A stretch of DNA of 64,000 nucleotides from Chrysaora quinquecirrha (Eukaryota; Cnidaria; Scyphozoa; Semaeostomeae; Pelagiidae). Both the position numbers and the translations under genes were made by a program. The notes beneath the pieces were generated by a model, which had not been told where the DNA came from, searched no databases, and saw only the letters and a list, made by a program, of their open reading frames with translations. This document shows positions 1 through 12,800 of the stretch, one piece after another; the first letter of the stretch is position 1; every line of letters starts with the position of its first letter. The stretch spans positions 425,410 through 489,409 of the forward strand of contig JACTAT010000033.1 of assembly GCA_014526335.1 (NCBI GenBank). The letters are read 5' to 3'.

Positions 1-2673
1 GTTTACATAAATTGTCAGGTGACCCAAGGGGCAATTAACTTCTTAGAAACTTGAACACGCTCAGCTGGAATCTTTTTTCAAATAGGAGTCTTATTTGCAT
101 TTTTAAGGAGCGAAATACCCCTCAAGTGACTCCCAATTTGCCATTAGTTAACTGGCTTGAAAATGATGAAGTTTGGCACAGACATAAGATCTGGCGATGT
201 TAGGGGTCAATGAAAATTGCCCCCCCCTGTCCAATATGCCCCATGTTGAGATATTAAGTACCCCTTTCTTCCAATATTTAAGTGCTCTTTTGGCACCAGA
301 AGGTCCCTTTCAACCACTTAAGTGCTTCTGACTAAGATTTCGGCCAGAGTATGTCCTGAATCTCCTTCATCAAGACTTTACCCCAGAATAGTTAAAGTTA
401 GTGACCAAGTAATTAAGTATGGTAATGTCATCCATTTTTGTTGTCCCCTCCAATTTTTGAGATTCTTTCCATGTCAGCTGTTAGACAGACTTGAAAGTTA
501 TATGCAAGTGATATCTTTGTTTCCCATCCCAAGTTGTCACTGAAATATTTTTTGAATTTGTCATGGTTTTTTTCAACTTGTTGACATGTTTGTTAAACTT
601 TGTATGTTACACAGATCATGTCCTTGGCATGTTTTTAGAATTATGCAAAGCAAATGTTAGCCATGCATAAATTATGCATGCAAGGTTGTAGTCTAGTTGG
701 AATTGGAAAATGAATATACAGCTAAACAAATAGTAGACAGGTTTTTATGCTTTTAAATAGATGTTGTCTGTTTAAAGTGATAAAAGCTTTTGATAAGGCA
801 CATGTTTTCCTTGCTTTGAGTAATTGGTGTTGTTTTCCTTGCCACTCTGGGTTTCAAGCCAGTTTTTTGCCTAACCGTTTTGCTTGTCATCTTGGCCAAG
901 GGGTAATTCTCTCGTTGGAATCTCGTTCATCCTTTGCTCGGGTTATAATTGTTTTCATAGAAGTCTCTTAAAATTCCTTTCGTTTCTACCGGATTTTAGT
1001 ATACCATTTCAAGGTGTGAAATGCTCCTCGATCTTGCAAGAATTTTGGCTATTCAAATTGGGCATCTCTTCTACTTTCTGCAGTGATTGCAACACTGTAA
1101 CGTACTTTGGACTTGAGACATACTTAAAGCATACTTTCGTTTTGTTTATCTCTTGAAAAAGTTTACTATAATTTCATACCATAGAAACACTTTACATCTA
1201 CATCTTCGAGGGTCCAAGCCCATGTACAAACTCATTCAATTCAGTTGAGTGAAGCGACAATGCTATTCTGTACCCTGGTAATTAAATGCATAGAAGCTGA
1301 CGCGTGATACAAATTTATTCATAAGTTGAAATGACTACCACAATTTTAATGACTACCACAATTGTAATAAGACTGAGATCGAACAACTGACTTTCTGGAC
1401 AACAAGACAACCGACTACTCCACTGCACTAGAGTAAACAGTGCGACGAAGTAATCAGGCCTTTGCAGGACCTCAGGCCGGCTACTTCATTGCACTGTCCT
1501 TGGGTTACATAGGCTGGCTACTTCATTGCACTGTTTGGTGCAGTGGAGTGGAGCAGCCGCCTGACTTGTTGCCCAGAAGGTAACTGGTGCGAACCCAGTC
1601 AAGGTAATTATAACGATTGTGGTAGCTCTGGAAATTAACATTTTCTGACGAAAATCGCACCTCAAAGGTGCAAATTTACACGAAAGATAAAATTCACACT
1701 GAAAGTGTTTGTGTTTATTGTTTGTTGTGATCATGCAGTAGTCAATTGAATTGTGGGCTGTCTATAAGCCATGGTGTAATCATTGTCTATGTATTTTAAT
1801 ATTCGGAATAGTTAATCGCATGGTTCTAGCATGATCTAGGCTGTTTCTGAACTCAGGGTACTGTTTCTGACACTGTTGATGTGTCGTCGGGAAAGAAAAG
1901 GCAGGAAATCAAAGCTCAGCACATGGCTTTGTTAGCATTACTATTTATCTCGGATTTGACATTCTTAGACTAATATTTTCAAGAGCATTCAACGCTTTGA
2001 TGTGCTGGGTTGGTGTGAGATCCTAAGGAAATATCACTATTAGTTTTTCTTGGCAACGATTTCCTGGAGTTGTTATTTTATAGAATTCTTTGATTTGGAA
2101 TGGCCCTAAGACCAGAACAAAATGGAATGTGACGTATGGGTATTCGTTGAAGAGACTATTCGTTGGACCCGATTTCTCGCACCGGCTCTCACTGTCTAAA
2201 AAAATTGTAGAGTCATTGTTCTGTTACTGTTTCAACTTAGCTTGTCTTATTTTTCAAGATTTTTCTCGGCTTCAGGATTTTGAAATGGTAGCTCCAACCT
2301 AAACCCATGTGTAGGGGAATTGTTCCCGTAAAAGCTAGCCATTTTGGACGGCACATCTAGTGTAATGAACAATGGAAGTACCCCCGACCCCCGTCCTGGT
2401 ATCATCGATATTTTAGATTGAGGAAGGGAGTTTGCACGAAAACTTTACTTCGCAAATACAGATAGTAAAAAAAGCATAAGTGATATAACTTACCCTATAA
2501 ATTTCAAGCACTGGCAAAGACATTGAACTCGGACCACAAGCAACGGGGTTTAAACCAGACCTCGGCCTGTTTTAAGTAACGAACTTTAAATTATTTTTAT
2601 TATATTATTGTCTCACCCATCTCCAAACATGGTGATAAGATGGTCACGTGATACTTTTTAGAAGTGAAAGCAC

Positions 2674-3051
2674 TACACGTTTTTTTTTTTATAAGGAACA
2701 CCTTTATAAGGAACTCGAGGCTGAAAATTCCCAAAAAAAATAAGGAACTTTAAGGAACTGTTGAGGCTCGGATTAAAAACTAAGAAACTTTTTTTTTTTA
2801 AGAACAAGACGGTTTGCACGAAAAAAGAACAGAAGTACAATATATTTCCCATCGTTCTTCCCCAAAAGGCTCCATTTATACTTAAAGTTAGAAACGAAGA
2901 ATAGTTTCTATGAATTTGCTGTAAAAATTAGTATTTATACATGTCCCATGGTAAGGAACGGTATAAGGAACTTTCAGCCTCATTTTGTTGAAAAATTAAG
3001 GAACTCCAGCCTCAACTCAGACCAAAGGTTCCTTATAAAAAAAAACGTGTA
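2674..3051. mobile_element. MITE-like element, family 1 (tacacg...cgtgta ends)
   Basis: Starts tacacgtttttttttttata followed by aggaac and ends with the inverse form gttccttataaa...acgtgta, so the termini are inverted repeats of about 25 bp. The interior repeats the AAGGAAC motif in both orientations. A close full-length relative lies at 27426-27792. Non-autonomous, no coding capacity. Confidence 0.85.
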
Positions 3052-4595
3052 TTTGAAGGAAATTTTATTGGACTTCGGCCCATTTCAGGCAGAGATTCTG
3101 TTTTGCAGAAAGGCAGCTGTACAAAATAAAAATACGTGGCATTACTCAAGGAGGTATTAACTGTCTACTTAGTCTCCAGCATCAAGAGTTGGCCTCGGCC
3201 CAGAGTCATCGCGCTTTTGGACTGTGGATAAGTTGAGCTCGGAGTTGAGTTCACATCTGCAGTTCAAAGCGAGACTCTGTTCAATTGAACTTTGGGCCGC
3301 CGGATCTCATACAATTGAATAATTATGATCTCGCCTATGTCATTCCTCGAACATCTTCAAATTTCATACATATCTACTTTTCATAAATATCTTGCTCCTC
3401 TTGCTATTTCGGTTAGCAACAGTTCGATACATTGTTTTTTTTTTTAAATAATAAAATGCCTTCAGCCACAATCCTTTTTACGGCCTAACGGGATTGGGAT
3501 GCGGGCAGCGCAAGCTCTTTGTCGTATTTTCAAACGGATTGTTATGGCAAAAAAAGGCAAAACCAATTTTTGAAATTCCTTGCTGTTGCTGATTTAACAG
3601 CTCGAGTCTTAAATCTTGCAGACGTTGAAATATCGAATGCCAGTCTTGGCTAACATCGACCGTCTAGTTAGTTGATAAGATTATGTTTTTTTCCTTTACA
3701 TGTTTTCATATTTACAAAGCTTAAAAATCATCTTTGTTCTCAGTTCTAAATAAAATTATTAAATAAACAGATAGGATTTGTAAACACGCGCGAAAGTTGC
3801 GCAAGCTCTTCATGTTAGGATTTCGTTAGTAGTTATCCGGCTAAAGGACACGAACTTCGACTAATGTATTTAGTTTAGAAGAGATACACTAGTCGAGGAA
3901 CCTCAATTTGACTTCCTTTGTCTCCGGTACAATCGTTTCTCCAGGAGCTGCGAGGGTGATAGGGTGCGGAGGAGCGAAAGCTATCGATTCATGTAATGAA
4001 TCTACTCGTGGGGTTGGATCACATAGACTTACTACATGAGTCGTAGTTATCGCTATTGAATTGAATTTCTGGACGCTCAAACTAACTGTAGCGAACTCCT
4101 CAACTCCTGACTGTAGCGAACAACAACAACATCAATTCTATTCAATGTGAGCGAAAGTTAGGGACTTGGGAAACAAGTCTAGATCACACAATAGAGTCCA
4201 GTCCCTATTCTGTTGTTTGATGTTAACACCAATTTCGCATCATCTGACATTGTTTTCTCCACATGTGCGTTGTTGCGCTGTAAAGATCAAGGCTTGAACT
4301 AACCATTGATCAGTACAAACACAATTTAGCTCTTACACGCTGATCAATAAATAAATGAAAAGCCACCAGAAAATTATTGGATTCTCCATTGATCCCGTAT
4401 CATTATCACAGCATATCGTGTCGTGTCTACGACGTGTTTTTTGCATCAATGATTTAACAAAGCCCATTCAAAGGTTCTGAAAACGTCTCACCGCATATTG
4501 AAAGAATACACAATTTTGTTTTTGTCAGTCAGCTTTTTCATTGATTACTGGCCTACCATTCACATCACATAAATCGGCAGCAATCGTTAAGGCTT

Positions 4596-4851
4596 GGCTA
4601 AACCAGGAGACATGTCGCGTGCGACATTGATGTCCCCTCGGCATCTCTCGGTTAAACCACCTCGGAAACTATGGAGCGCGCGACAAAATTTGTAGCAAGA
4701 GACACTTAAAGTTTCTGGGAGACAACAGAAATGTTTCTTGTCTCCGCGACATGCAAATGGGACAAGTTTCTCGCTTGTCGCTGGCCTGTTTAGCCACCCT
4801 GGGAGACACGCCGAATACAGTGTCGCCCGCCACATGTCTCATAGTTTAGCC
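4596..4851. mobile_element. MITE-like element, family 3 (ggctaaac...gtttagcc ends)
   Basis: Left end ggctaaaccaggagacatgt and right end acatgtctcatagtttagcc are imperfect inverted repeats of about 30 bp, including a gtcgcg/cgcgac core. A second copy lies inverted at about 24926-25172 and a fragment follows 16556. Confidence 0.8.
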
Positions 4852-4987
4852 ATAGCTTTAGGTAATGTCGTCAATGTGTTTTGGAGTTGTCACTTATTCA
4901 CCAGAAAATTTGGGGCTTTATCTGTTGTGAAAGGGGCGCACGAGACAGCTGAAAAATGAGGGGGAACTTTGAAGGGTACCGTGACCA

Positions 4988-5440
4988 CATCCACAAGGTC
5001 TTGCTCCTAAAGTTTCTTATTTTTGGACCTCTTTTGATCAAATTTTAGTAATTTCTTTAATAGTTCCTTAATTTTAAATTAACTCAAGAAAAAACTGAAA
5101 ATCTGATTTTCACTTTTAATTTTTACGAAGAAGCGAAGAAGGCAGATTGAGACGTTAGAAGTATGTTAAAGTACATTGTCAATCAAGAAGTAGCAGGTCT
5201 ATTCCATCGATACCGTTTTATGCAACGTAGTCTTCACTCGCATCTTCGTATAGGACTCGGAATTCTCCAAGCTTGGTGCTGAAGCAAATCTCTTGTCCAA
5301 TGCATGTATCGTGAAAGGCATCAAAACTGAAAATTTCATTACGGATTTTGTCTTTAGTAGTACGAGTTCTTTGTGTATTTCGGCCTTCTACATGTAGGTT
5401 CCCTTTTTAAGTGGTTCATTACAAAAATAGTGTGTACTGT
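4988..5440. repeat. Decayed family-1 MITE relative
   Basis: The left part (cctaaagtttcttatttttg and atagttccttaattttaa) and the right part (ggccttctacatgtaggttc) match the element at 40649-41055, but ends and middle are eroded. It lies just 5' of the first visible WNK exon. Confidence 0.6.
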
Positions 5441-5496
5441 GTGTACTGTATTCTAGAGTGAATAACATCTGAATATCTTTCTTGTGTTAATTTTAG

Positions 5497-5678
5497 GACC
5501 GAAAACTCTCCAAAGCGGATCGGGGACGCTTCAAAGAAGAATCCGAAATGCTGAAAACATTGCAACATCCGAACATTGTGAAATTTCATGATTACTGGGA
5601 GAGCTCGTCAGGGAAAGGTGGGAAGGACAGAAAATTGATCTTGGTTACTGAATTGATGACGTCAGGAACGTTAAAAAC
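5497..5678 (+). CDS. WNK: WNK exon: kinase subdomains III-V
   Basis: Acceptor ttttag at 5491-5496, donor gtaagt from 5679, 60 codons plus 2 nt. It encodes [15 protein letters not shown], then [18 protein letters not shown] and [13 protein letters not shown], matching the alpha-C helix and hinge of WNK kinases. It is the first recognisable exon of the gene in this window. Confidence 0.95.
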
Positions 5679-8600
5679 GTAAGTGATATTTTATATTTTC
5701 CTTCATATGGTATAGAAGCAGATATAGGGACTTTCGGTACGTAATACCTGGTAGGGCTTGTTGGGCCTATAGCAAAGGAGGGAAGCCCTAAAAATGGGCG
5801 GTCGAGAGGATATTTGCCGATTTGGTGCTTTTCAATGCGGACAGGTTGTATCTTTTTCTTAAGTACCCACATTGGTAGTTTCTTCAGGCCTAAAAGTCCG
5901 TACTGCACATAAGATGAAAGGTGTGTTGTAAGTTAGTATGTTCTAGTTTTAAAACTTCAGTAGTGCGATAAACAGAGAAAACACATTCGGGCATACTACA
6001 CTCCTCAGAGTATGAACGTCAGAAACAGACCGAAACAATAAACTGAAGCTGAATTTAGCTAAGTATGCTCTGCAAATTGATCGGAAATTTTGAAAGAAGT
6101 GGTAAAGATGACGAGAAAGTCTGGTCTATAAGAGCTTCGATGATGATGTTGTTGATAGAATGATGGAGAGGTCAGCAACACAATGCCGATCAGTCCGAGG
6201 TTAGGATGTGAGGTCTAGGGTCCGAGATTTAATTTCTGAGATTTTAGGCCTTTATAGATAAGGGTTGTTTGTGAGACAAGTGGCTTTTTCATTGGAACTT
6301 AACAGGAAGACAGATGTAAAGTTAATCCAAACCACTGTGATCACAATCAAAATTAGAATTATCGTCATCATTATTATGCTCATTATTATAATCATCCTTC
6401 ACAATCTAATAACTGTAGTCTTCGTCATCGAGTTGTTAACAATTATCTTGATCATGATCAAAGTCATTAGTTGTATTATAGCCGTAATCATTTTGTGGTT
6501 GGTACGTTTGCTCCCAATATGCCACAGTCCTGGTTCTTTTTCCACATACGTCAATGGTCAGCTCTGTTACAGCAAAGCGTGTCTTGCATTGGGACATAGG
6601 GTGACTCGTCTATCTGGTTCTATACAAATTTATGCTTGTGTGATGAGCTGAGCTACAGTATTAGGCCCCGCTGTTTGGCTGTCCGCTCCGCTGGAACACG
6701 GATCGGTTATTAACCTGTCGACGACCGGTTTTGCATTCACACGGACACGGACACTAACTCCGCTCCTTTTGAGCAACAGATCGTTACACCTTTTTATAAT
6801 AGGAGCCGGACCGGCTAATTAGCATCTGGGGCTACGGCTAGGTGTGTTTTGTATTTTTTAAACTTTTTGGTCCGAATCACTTTGTTTGAATACCACTGCA
6901 AACCTTTCCCATCGCAACTGAAGTTTTAAGCAATGACAGAGCAAAATAAGTAATATTCATTCACGGAGGACCGGAACAGTATTCAAAGAGACTTAGAAGG
7001 TTGGCTCTGACTCGAAGGCCTTCTCAAAAAATGTGTACTTTTGCCTTTCGGGGTAGGCTGAAAAGAGTACACATTCAGATCTGTTCTTCGGCGTCACTAA
7101 AACAATCTATTAATCGTATAGAGACATGGTATACCCAAAGATTGACAATGAAAATGATTTTTTGGAAGCGTTTCGTGTAAAGGGGACCATTCGTTTTGTG
7201 CAAGACTTGCTAGATCACAATTGACAAACTTTGGATATTCATCAGGAGAAGTTTCGAGAGAGCTCCGTCTCCCTTCATTGGACAACATCATGATCAAGAA
7301 TTCATAGGGAATCGGCAACTCTGTTAGTTTTTTTTAAATACATAACCGTATAAGAGAATTGCCCAACTAGCCTGAGCAAACACTGGTGCAAACTGTTTTA
7401 GTCGGTTTCACATTTTGGGCCTCTTCTTCAAATTCAAGACCTGAAGTAAATTCTTGCCGGATCAGAATAAAAAACCAAAGCTCTCTCTTGCCAAAGATTT
7501 GTTAGAAAATTGTTAACTTCGGTGAGAAGCCGTTTTTCCAATTATCCATCAAACAGTACAGTATTCTGAGTGCTTCATGTGTTCATCATATGACAGCTGA
7601 TTTCATCCACAGTGTGTTATTGTTACGTTAACTGTATCGGATTAAATGCTAAAAATCATTATAAAGAGGCCCGCAGTTGTTGGACATTGAGTTAAGCCAG
7701 ATTATCTGGATAACCTCAACATCCTTACATAACTGTTTATGTTTTGTTCTGACGCTGAACATGTTACTTGTCAGAGTTTTTGACATAAATGTTCTTGCGA
7801 TGTTTTGATCATGAATGTTCTCAGATCAGATCTTTCCATCGTGAGAAACTTTCGTAGTGTTGAAGACAAGGAAGTATAGCCATAGACTCACTGCAAAAGT
7901 CGTACACCTTTTTTTTAATAAGCAACCGTTCAATAAGCAACTAGGGCTGAACTGACCTTAACATTAAGCAACTTGAGGGCTCAATTGAACTACTGTAAGC
8001 AACTAAGAAGTCAAACAACCCAGCTTATTCGTTTTCTTGTGTTAGGAAATTGTTCTTCGTTCTTATGTTTTGCATGTTGAAGCTCGTTAGCTAACGTTTT
8101 TCCACTTACTGTCTCCCAAAAGTCATGTTGTAGGCCTAACAGATGACGATTTTGACCCGCGAAGTCAGGGGCGGTTAGTAGGTACAAAAAATGTTAAATA
8201 ACGTTTAATCAACTTTGAGGGCTGAAATGTCTAAAATTTTAAGCAACTTTTAGGGCTGGACGAAAGTCAAGTTGCTTATAAAAACATAGGGGCCCTATGG
8301 GCATGTTCGAAGAACCACTCTGGTTGAATATAGCTATTTCGGTCAAATGATGGAAGATATTTATCGGTATGCACAACGAAGACGATAATGATTATTATTA
8401 TAATGGTGGTGGTTATGATGATGATGTTGATGACCACGATGACCATGATGCTGGTTGGTAGGGGGTGATTGTGGTGGTAGGGTGGGTGTGGTGCTGAAGG
8501 TAGGGGTGGTTGTGGTGGTTGTGATAGGAGTGATCGTGGTGATGGCTGTAGGGGTGGTTGTGGTGGTGGTGATTGGGGGGCCGGTCGTGGTGATAAGGGT

Positions 8601-9091
8601 GGTCGTGGTGATGGTTGTAGGAGTGGTTGTGGTGGCAGTGATAGGGGTGGTCGTGGTGATGGTTGTAGGGGTGTTTGTGGTGGTGGTGCCATTCCTTTAG
8701 ATCTTGCCACAGCCACATTGTCAAAGATGGTAATTATCATGATGATGATGGTGATTATGATGATTATGATGATGAGAATGATGACGATTTGCTTTGAAAA
8801 GTGTTTTGAAATTGCCGCTCTTGCCCAGACTCTATGATCGATGATGAGAATGTTTGAAATGTCATTAACTAAACCAATGTGGCAATTTGCCATCGTTTAT
8901 CAAGTAAACAACGATGACTCATAGTGAACTATTACGACTCAGTAGAACAATTGTCACATGACCTAAGATTGACAAAGCCGTTTGCAGGCCGCCGTTGTGA
9001 AGAGCCAACCGCTAATTGCGCATCAGCATTCTTGAGATGCTTATACTATTGTTACACGTTTTCCATTGTTCAAGCGTTGGTTAGTAAGTGG

Positions 9092-9141
<50 letters not shown>

Positions 9142-9815
9142 GACACGCCACCCCACACCAATATGTTCGAAATTCTTCGAACATAAAATGAGTCTATCAA
9201 CCACAAATAGTTTAATTTGCCCCCATTAATGACAAAACGATTTTTTGGATTTTACAATGTTTGGATTGAATTGAATGCTGTTCATGACGGTTCCGAAATA
9301 AGCGTTTGAGTGCTCCGAAAGTCGGAAATTCCGAAAGTTTACAAATGGACCAGACAGTGGCGAACCATCCCGGATTATATTTTCCGGACTCTATTTCTAA
9401 GGTTCTCCCAATTTCACACACGGGCAATGAATTGAATTAACCGATAAAATGACCTCTAATCTTAATTTATGTCGAAGATGTAACATTGATTCCAATGTAG
9501 ATTTCCCATATGACAGAGTTTTTAACAATGACTGGCTAATATTTATATCCGATGACGCAAAAGGAATAGGATTTCGATTTTCGACTCTGCGCTACAATCT
9601 CCTATTCAAATATCCTGCCCCCTACTTGAATCTTTTACTTTACCAGACAAGGACCTGTGTTTATTTTTGGGTGAATACTAACAAGATTTTTCGAAATTCG
9701 CTTTTGATATGACGTAATGTTTACGTCAACGTTGGAATTATCATAATCTATTAACATGGTCATCTGCAGTCGTCACAATTATATATAGTCATCGTAATTG
9801 TCAAAATCGGCATGC

Positions 9816-9852
<37 letters not shown>

Positions 9853-12800
9853 CAAAGTAGATAAACAATGTCATAATCATACTGTAATCATTATAAGCAA
9901 TCATCTTCATCACTCTCATAATCATTATTGTTATCATCATATCCTCTCAACAAGGTCATCAATAATCATCATAATCATAATATTCATAATCATCTTAGTA
10001 ACCGTCCACCCGTTTGATTGAAAATCTTTTTATTGAAGAATTAAAAAAACCCAAATATATCGCATTTATGGAAATTTTGATGAAGCTTATCACTTGCAAA
10101 ACAGTTTTCTGCCATTCCTATTGTTACCTTGACAAAACCAGATTTTGTCGTGCAGAAGATGCATTTTAATGGGGACTGGTTTCTTTGGATATACAATAAA
10201 ACCCTGAATTAGTAGTGGCTTATCTCTTGGCATGGGTATAAACATCCATCAAAGATCTTTGCATTCATGAATAATCAACGGAAAGAATGCACAGTTTTTC
10301 TCAAATCGGCTTCGTTGTCTCTTTCTAAAATCTTGATTGAATGATTATCATTCCAGGAATCTCTAATCCGAGCTAATTAATTCAATTCGGTCTTTTCATT
10401 TAGACGTTTGCAATCCACATCTTGCCAGCTGTTTCCTATTGAAATCATCTATGTAAATATTTCTCATTCTTGGCAATAGCTGGGCTGTAAAATATTCATT
10501 ATTCCCTTTGTTCTCGGGGTCTTCTTCCCTTTATTTCTCCCCCTTTTATTTTTCGCGCCTTTCATTTTTCGCGCCATATTCTCCTCTTTTTGGCGCCAGT
10601 TATTTGCACACACAACCAGAGAAAGAAGTTTCGCGCCCTCCTAGTCTCCTAAATAATCATTGCACACTGTTTTTCCTAAATGACTGCCGGGCCCGGACTT
10701 TCGTCCAGGAAAGGCGCAGGATTCTACCACACAATGGTTCATAACTCGAGGGCCTCCCGCCTTTTATTTTTCGCGCCATATTCTACTCTTTTTGGTTCCA
10801 GTGATTTGCAGTAAAATAGGTATATAGTGGTATGCCACTTGTAGAAAAATCTATCTTAGTGTTCGCCGTTAATGACAAATGTATACAAATATGCATGGTG
10901 CTGAAGAAGGCTCAACATAGCTGAAACACAAAAGGTCAAAACGGGAGGAGAGCCTTGGGCTGTATGACTTAAAGAGTTACTCAGCGATTTCATTGAGCTC
11001 AATAGCTTAGTGGAAACGTCGTTGGCTCTCTGGTCATGCAGTCCATGTTCGAATCCAATCTATTGTGGTATGCCACTTGTGGAAAAATCTACTCCCCATA
11101 TATATATCATTACACTATTATTTCCTAGGTACCTGAAACGCTTCAAAGTTGTTAAAGATAAAATTCTGAAAAACTGGTGCAAACAGATCCTAAAAGGGTT
11201 GAATTTTCTTCACACAAGAACACCAGCTATCATCCACAGAGATTTGAAATGTGATAATATTTTCATCAATGGCACCACTGGTCTTATCAAAATTGGTGAC
11301 CTCGGTCTTGCTACTTTCAAGAAGGCTTCATTTGCAAAAAGTGTCATTGGTAGGTTTATTTTCTCTAACTTTGCACAGTTTCACATAGACGTGTAAAGTA
11401 TTAACTATTAGTGTCCTTTACACTTTTTAGTATAGCAAAATCGGTAATAAACAACTAGGGCTGGGATAAAAAAATGTTAAGCAAATTAGGGCTCAGCATA
11501 AAGAAGCAATAAAAGCAACTAGCTATACGTCAAGGGATAAGTTGTTTTTGTTAAACTTTTTTAGTTCAGTTCATTTTTTTATAAATTAATGTACGTTAAG
11601 ACAAAAGCAGCTGAAAAGTAGCTCTAACAGTCTTGGATCTGAATCAAGTTGCTTATAAAGAAAAGTGTACAGTAGAAAGTGTGTAAGTGTAAGTGCCCTG
11701 GGAAAAGAGCCGGATTGAACTATCAACTTCCCTTTTCTCTAAATTTTTTCTATATAGTAAAAAAAAACAAGAGAATGTGTTTAAAGTGCGTAGATTAATA
11801 CTGTTGCATATTTAGCAATCTAACTTGATTAATCTCGTTCATCTCGCGGAACTCCAATTTGATCATTGTAAAAGCCATTCTATCAACATCTTTTATTTGT
11901 TTCGCTGGGTGCACGGAAATTAGAGGCATGAAAACTGGTTTTAACCCGTATCTTCAATTGTGCAGAATAGTATTTTCTGTTCTTCCATTCGTCACAGTCA
12001 CTTCCATTCGAATGATGAAAAGCCGCATATGCCCTTCAGTAGAGGATTTAGCCAAGTGGTCCGGTTTGTAGGAAGTGCATGAAAAGTAGAGGCTTGGAAC
12101 AGTAAATTCTTTTATCAATAATCATCCAAAATCTCTTATTTTTTCAAGGTACACCTGAGTTTATGGCACCTGAAATGTATGAAGAGAAATACGATGAAGC
12201 AGTTGATGTGTATGCATTTGGTATGTGTATGCTTGAAATGGCAACCGGTGAATACCCATACATGGAATGCCAAAATGCTGCTCAGATTTATCGTCGTGTA
12301 ACGAGCGTAAGTAGTCTTCATTCCTTGTGTTATTCAGTTTGGTTGCCTGAAATTCTATCTTGAGCCAGGCTTATGTTGACCTACGATGCTATAGAACTTA
12401 CGTCAACTAGTTGAAATTTCTTTATGTCAACATGTAAGCAACCACTCTACTCAGAACTTATAGGATACAGTTGATCGTGATCGCAAAAGCGCTCACATCG
12501 ACTGCGGCTAACAGAATCAATGGTCAGCTAAAAGCAGAAGTAGAACATGCCAAACTTTCTAGTTTCTAGGACTATGTGTTACCTATCTGTTAAAGGGGAG
12601 CTAGCTGCCAACAAATTGCCAGAGGGCTTTTGTCGGCCAATGATTCGATAGAACTAACGCAAACTAGTTGTAACTGTTAACTTATGTTGTCATTTCGAGA
12701 ACTAAGAACGTATAGGATACAGTTGATCGCGGTTGCAAAAGTGCTTATAACAACTGGTCTGTTGCGATAAATTTGTTTCAAAAATTTTGCATATCGCAAT

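Larger units (their letters stand above)
1..5496. other. Probable WNK intron 1 (part); no gene recognised
   Basis: No conserved coding segment is found on either strand. In particular, no exon with a WNK Gly-rich loop (GRGSFK-like) is visible. The stretch holds MITE-like repeats at 2674-3051 and 4596-4851, a decayed relative at about 4988-5440, and a low-copy repeat with a tRNA B-box-like core near 1500-1610. The short ORFs look like chance ORFs. Confidence 0.6.
5679..11128. other. WNK intron, repeat-rich
   Basis: No coding exon seen. It holds a family-2 MITE (7903-8290), a GGT/GAT-rich minisatellite (about 8400-8790), a (GTTA)n tract (9092-9140), an (ATC)n tract (9809-9850), a direct duplication of a TTTTTCGCGCC-rich segment (about 10550-10605 and 10757-10812), a dispersed repeat (5996-6040) and a tRNA-derived SINE-like block (10827-11091). 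Confidence 0.65.

Noticed and set aside
1486..1734. 82-codon minus-strand ORF (…TGFAPVTFWATSQAAAPL…)
   Set aside because: Lies in a repeat with a tRNA B-box-like core (gggttcgcacc on the minus strand) and internal duplication; not a gene.
8276..8893. 205-codon Pro/His/Ile-rich minus-strand ORF and overlapping His- and Gly/Val-rich frames
   Set aside because: All come from one GGT/GAT minisatellite, open in several frames at once; no domain, no splice context.
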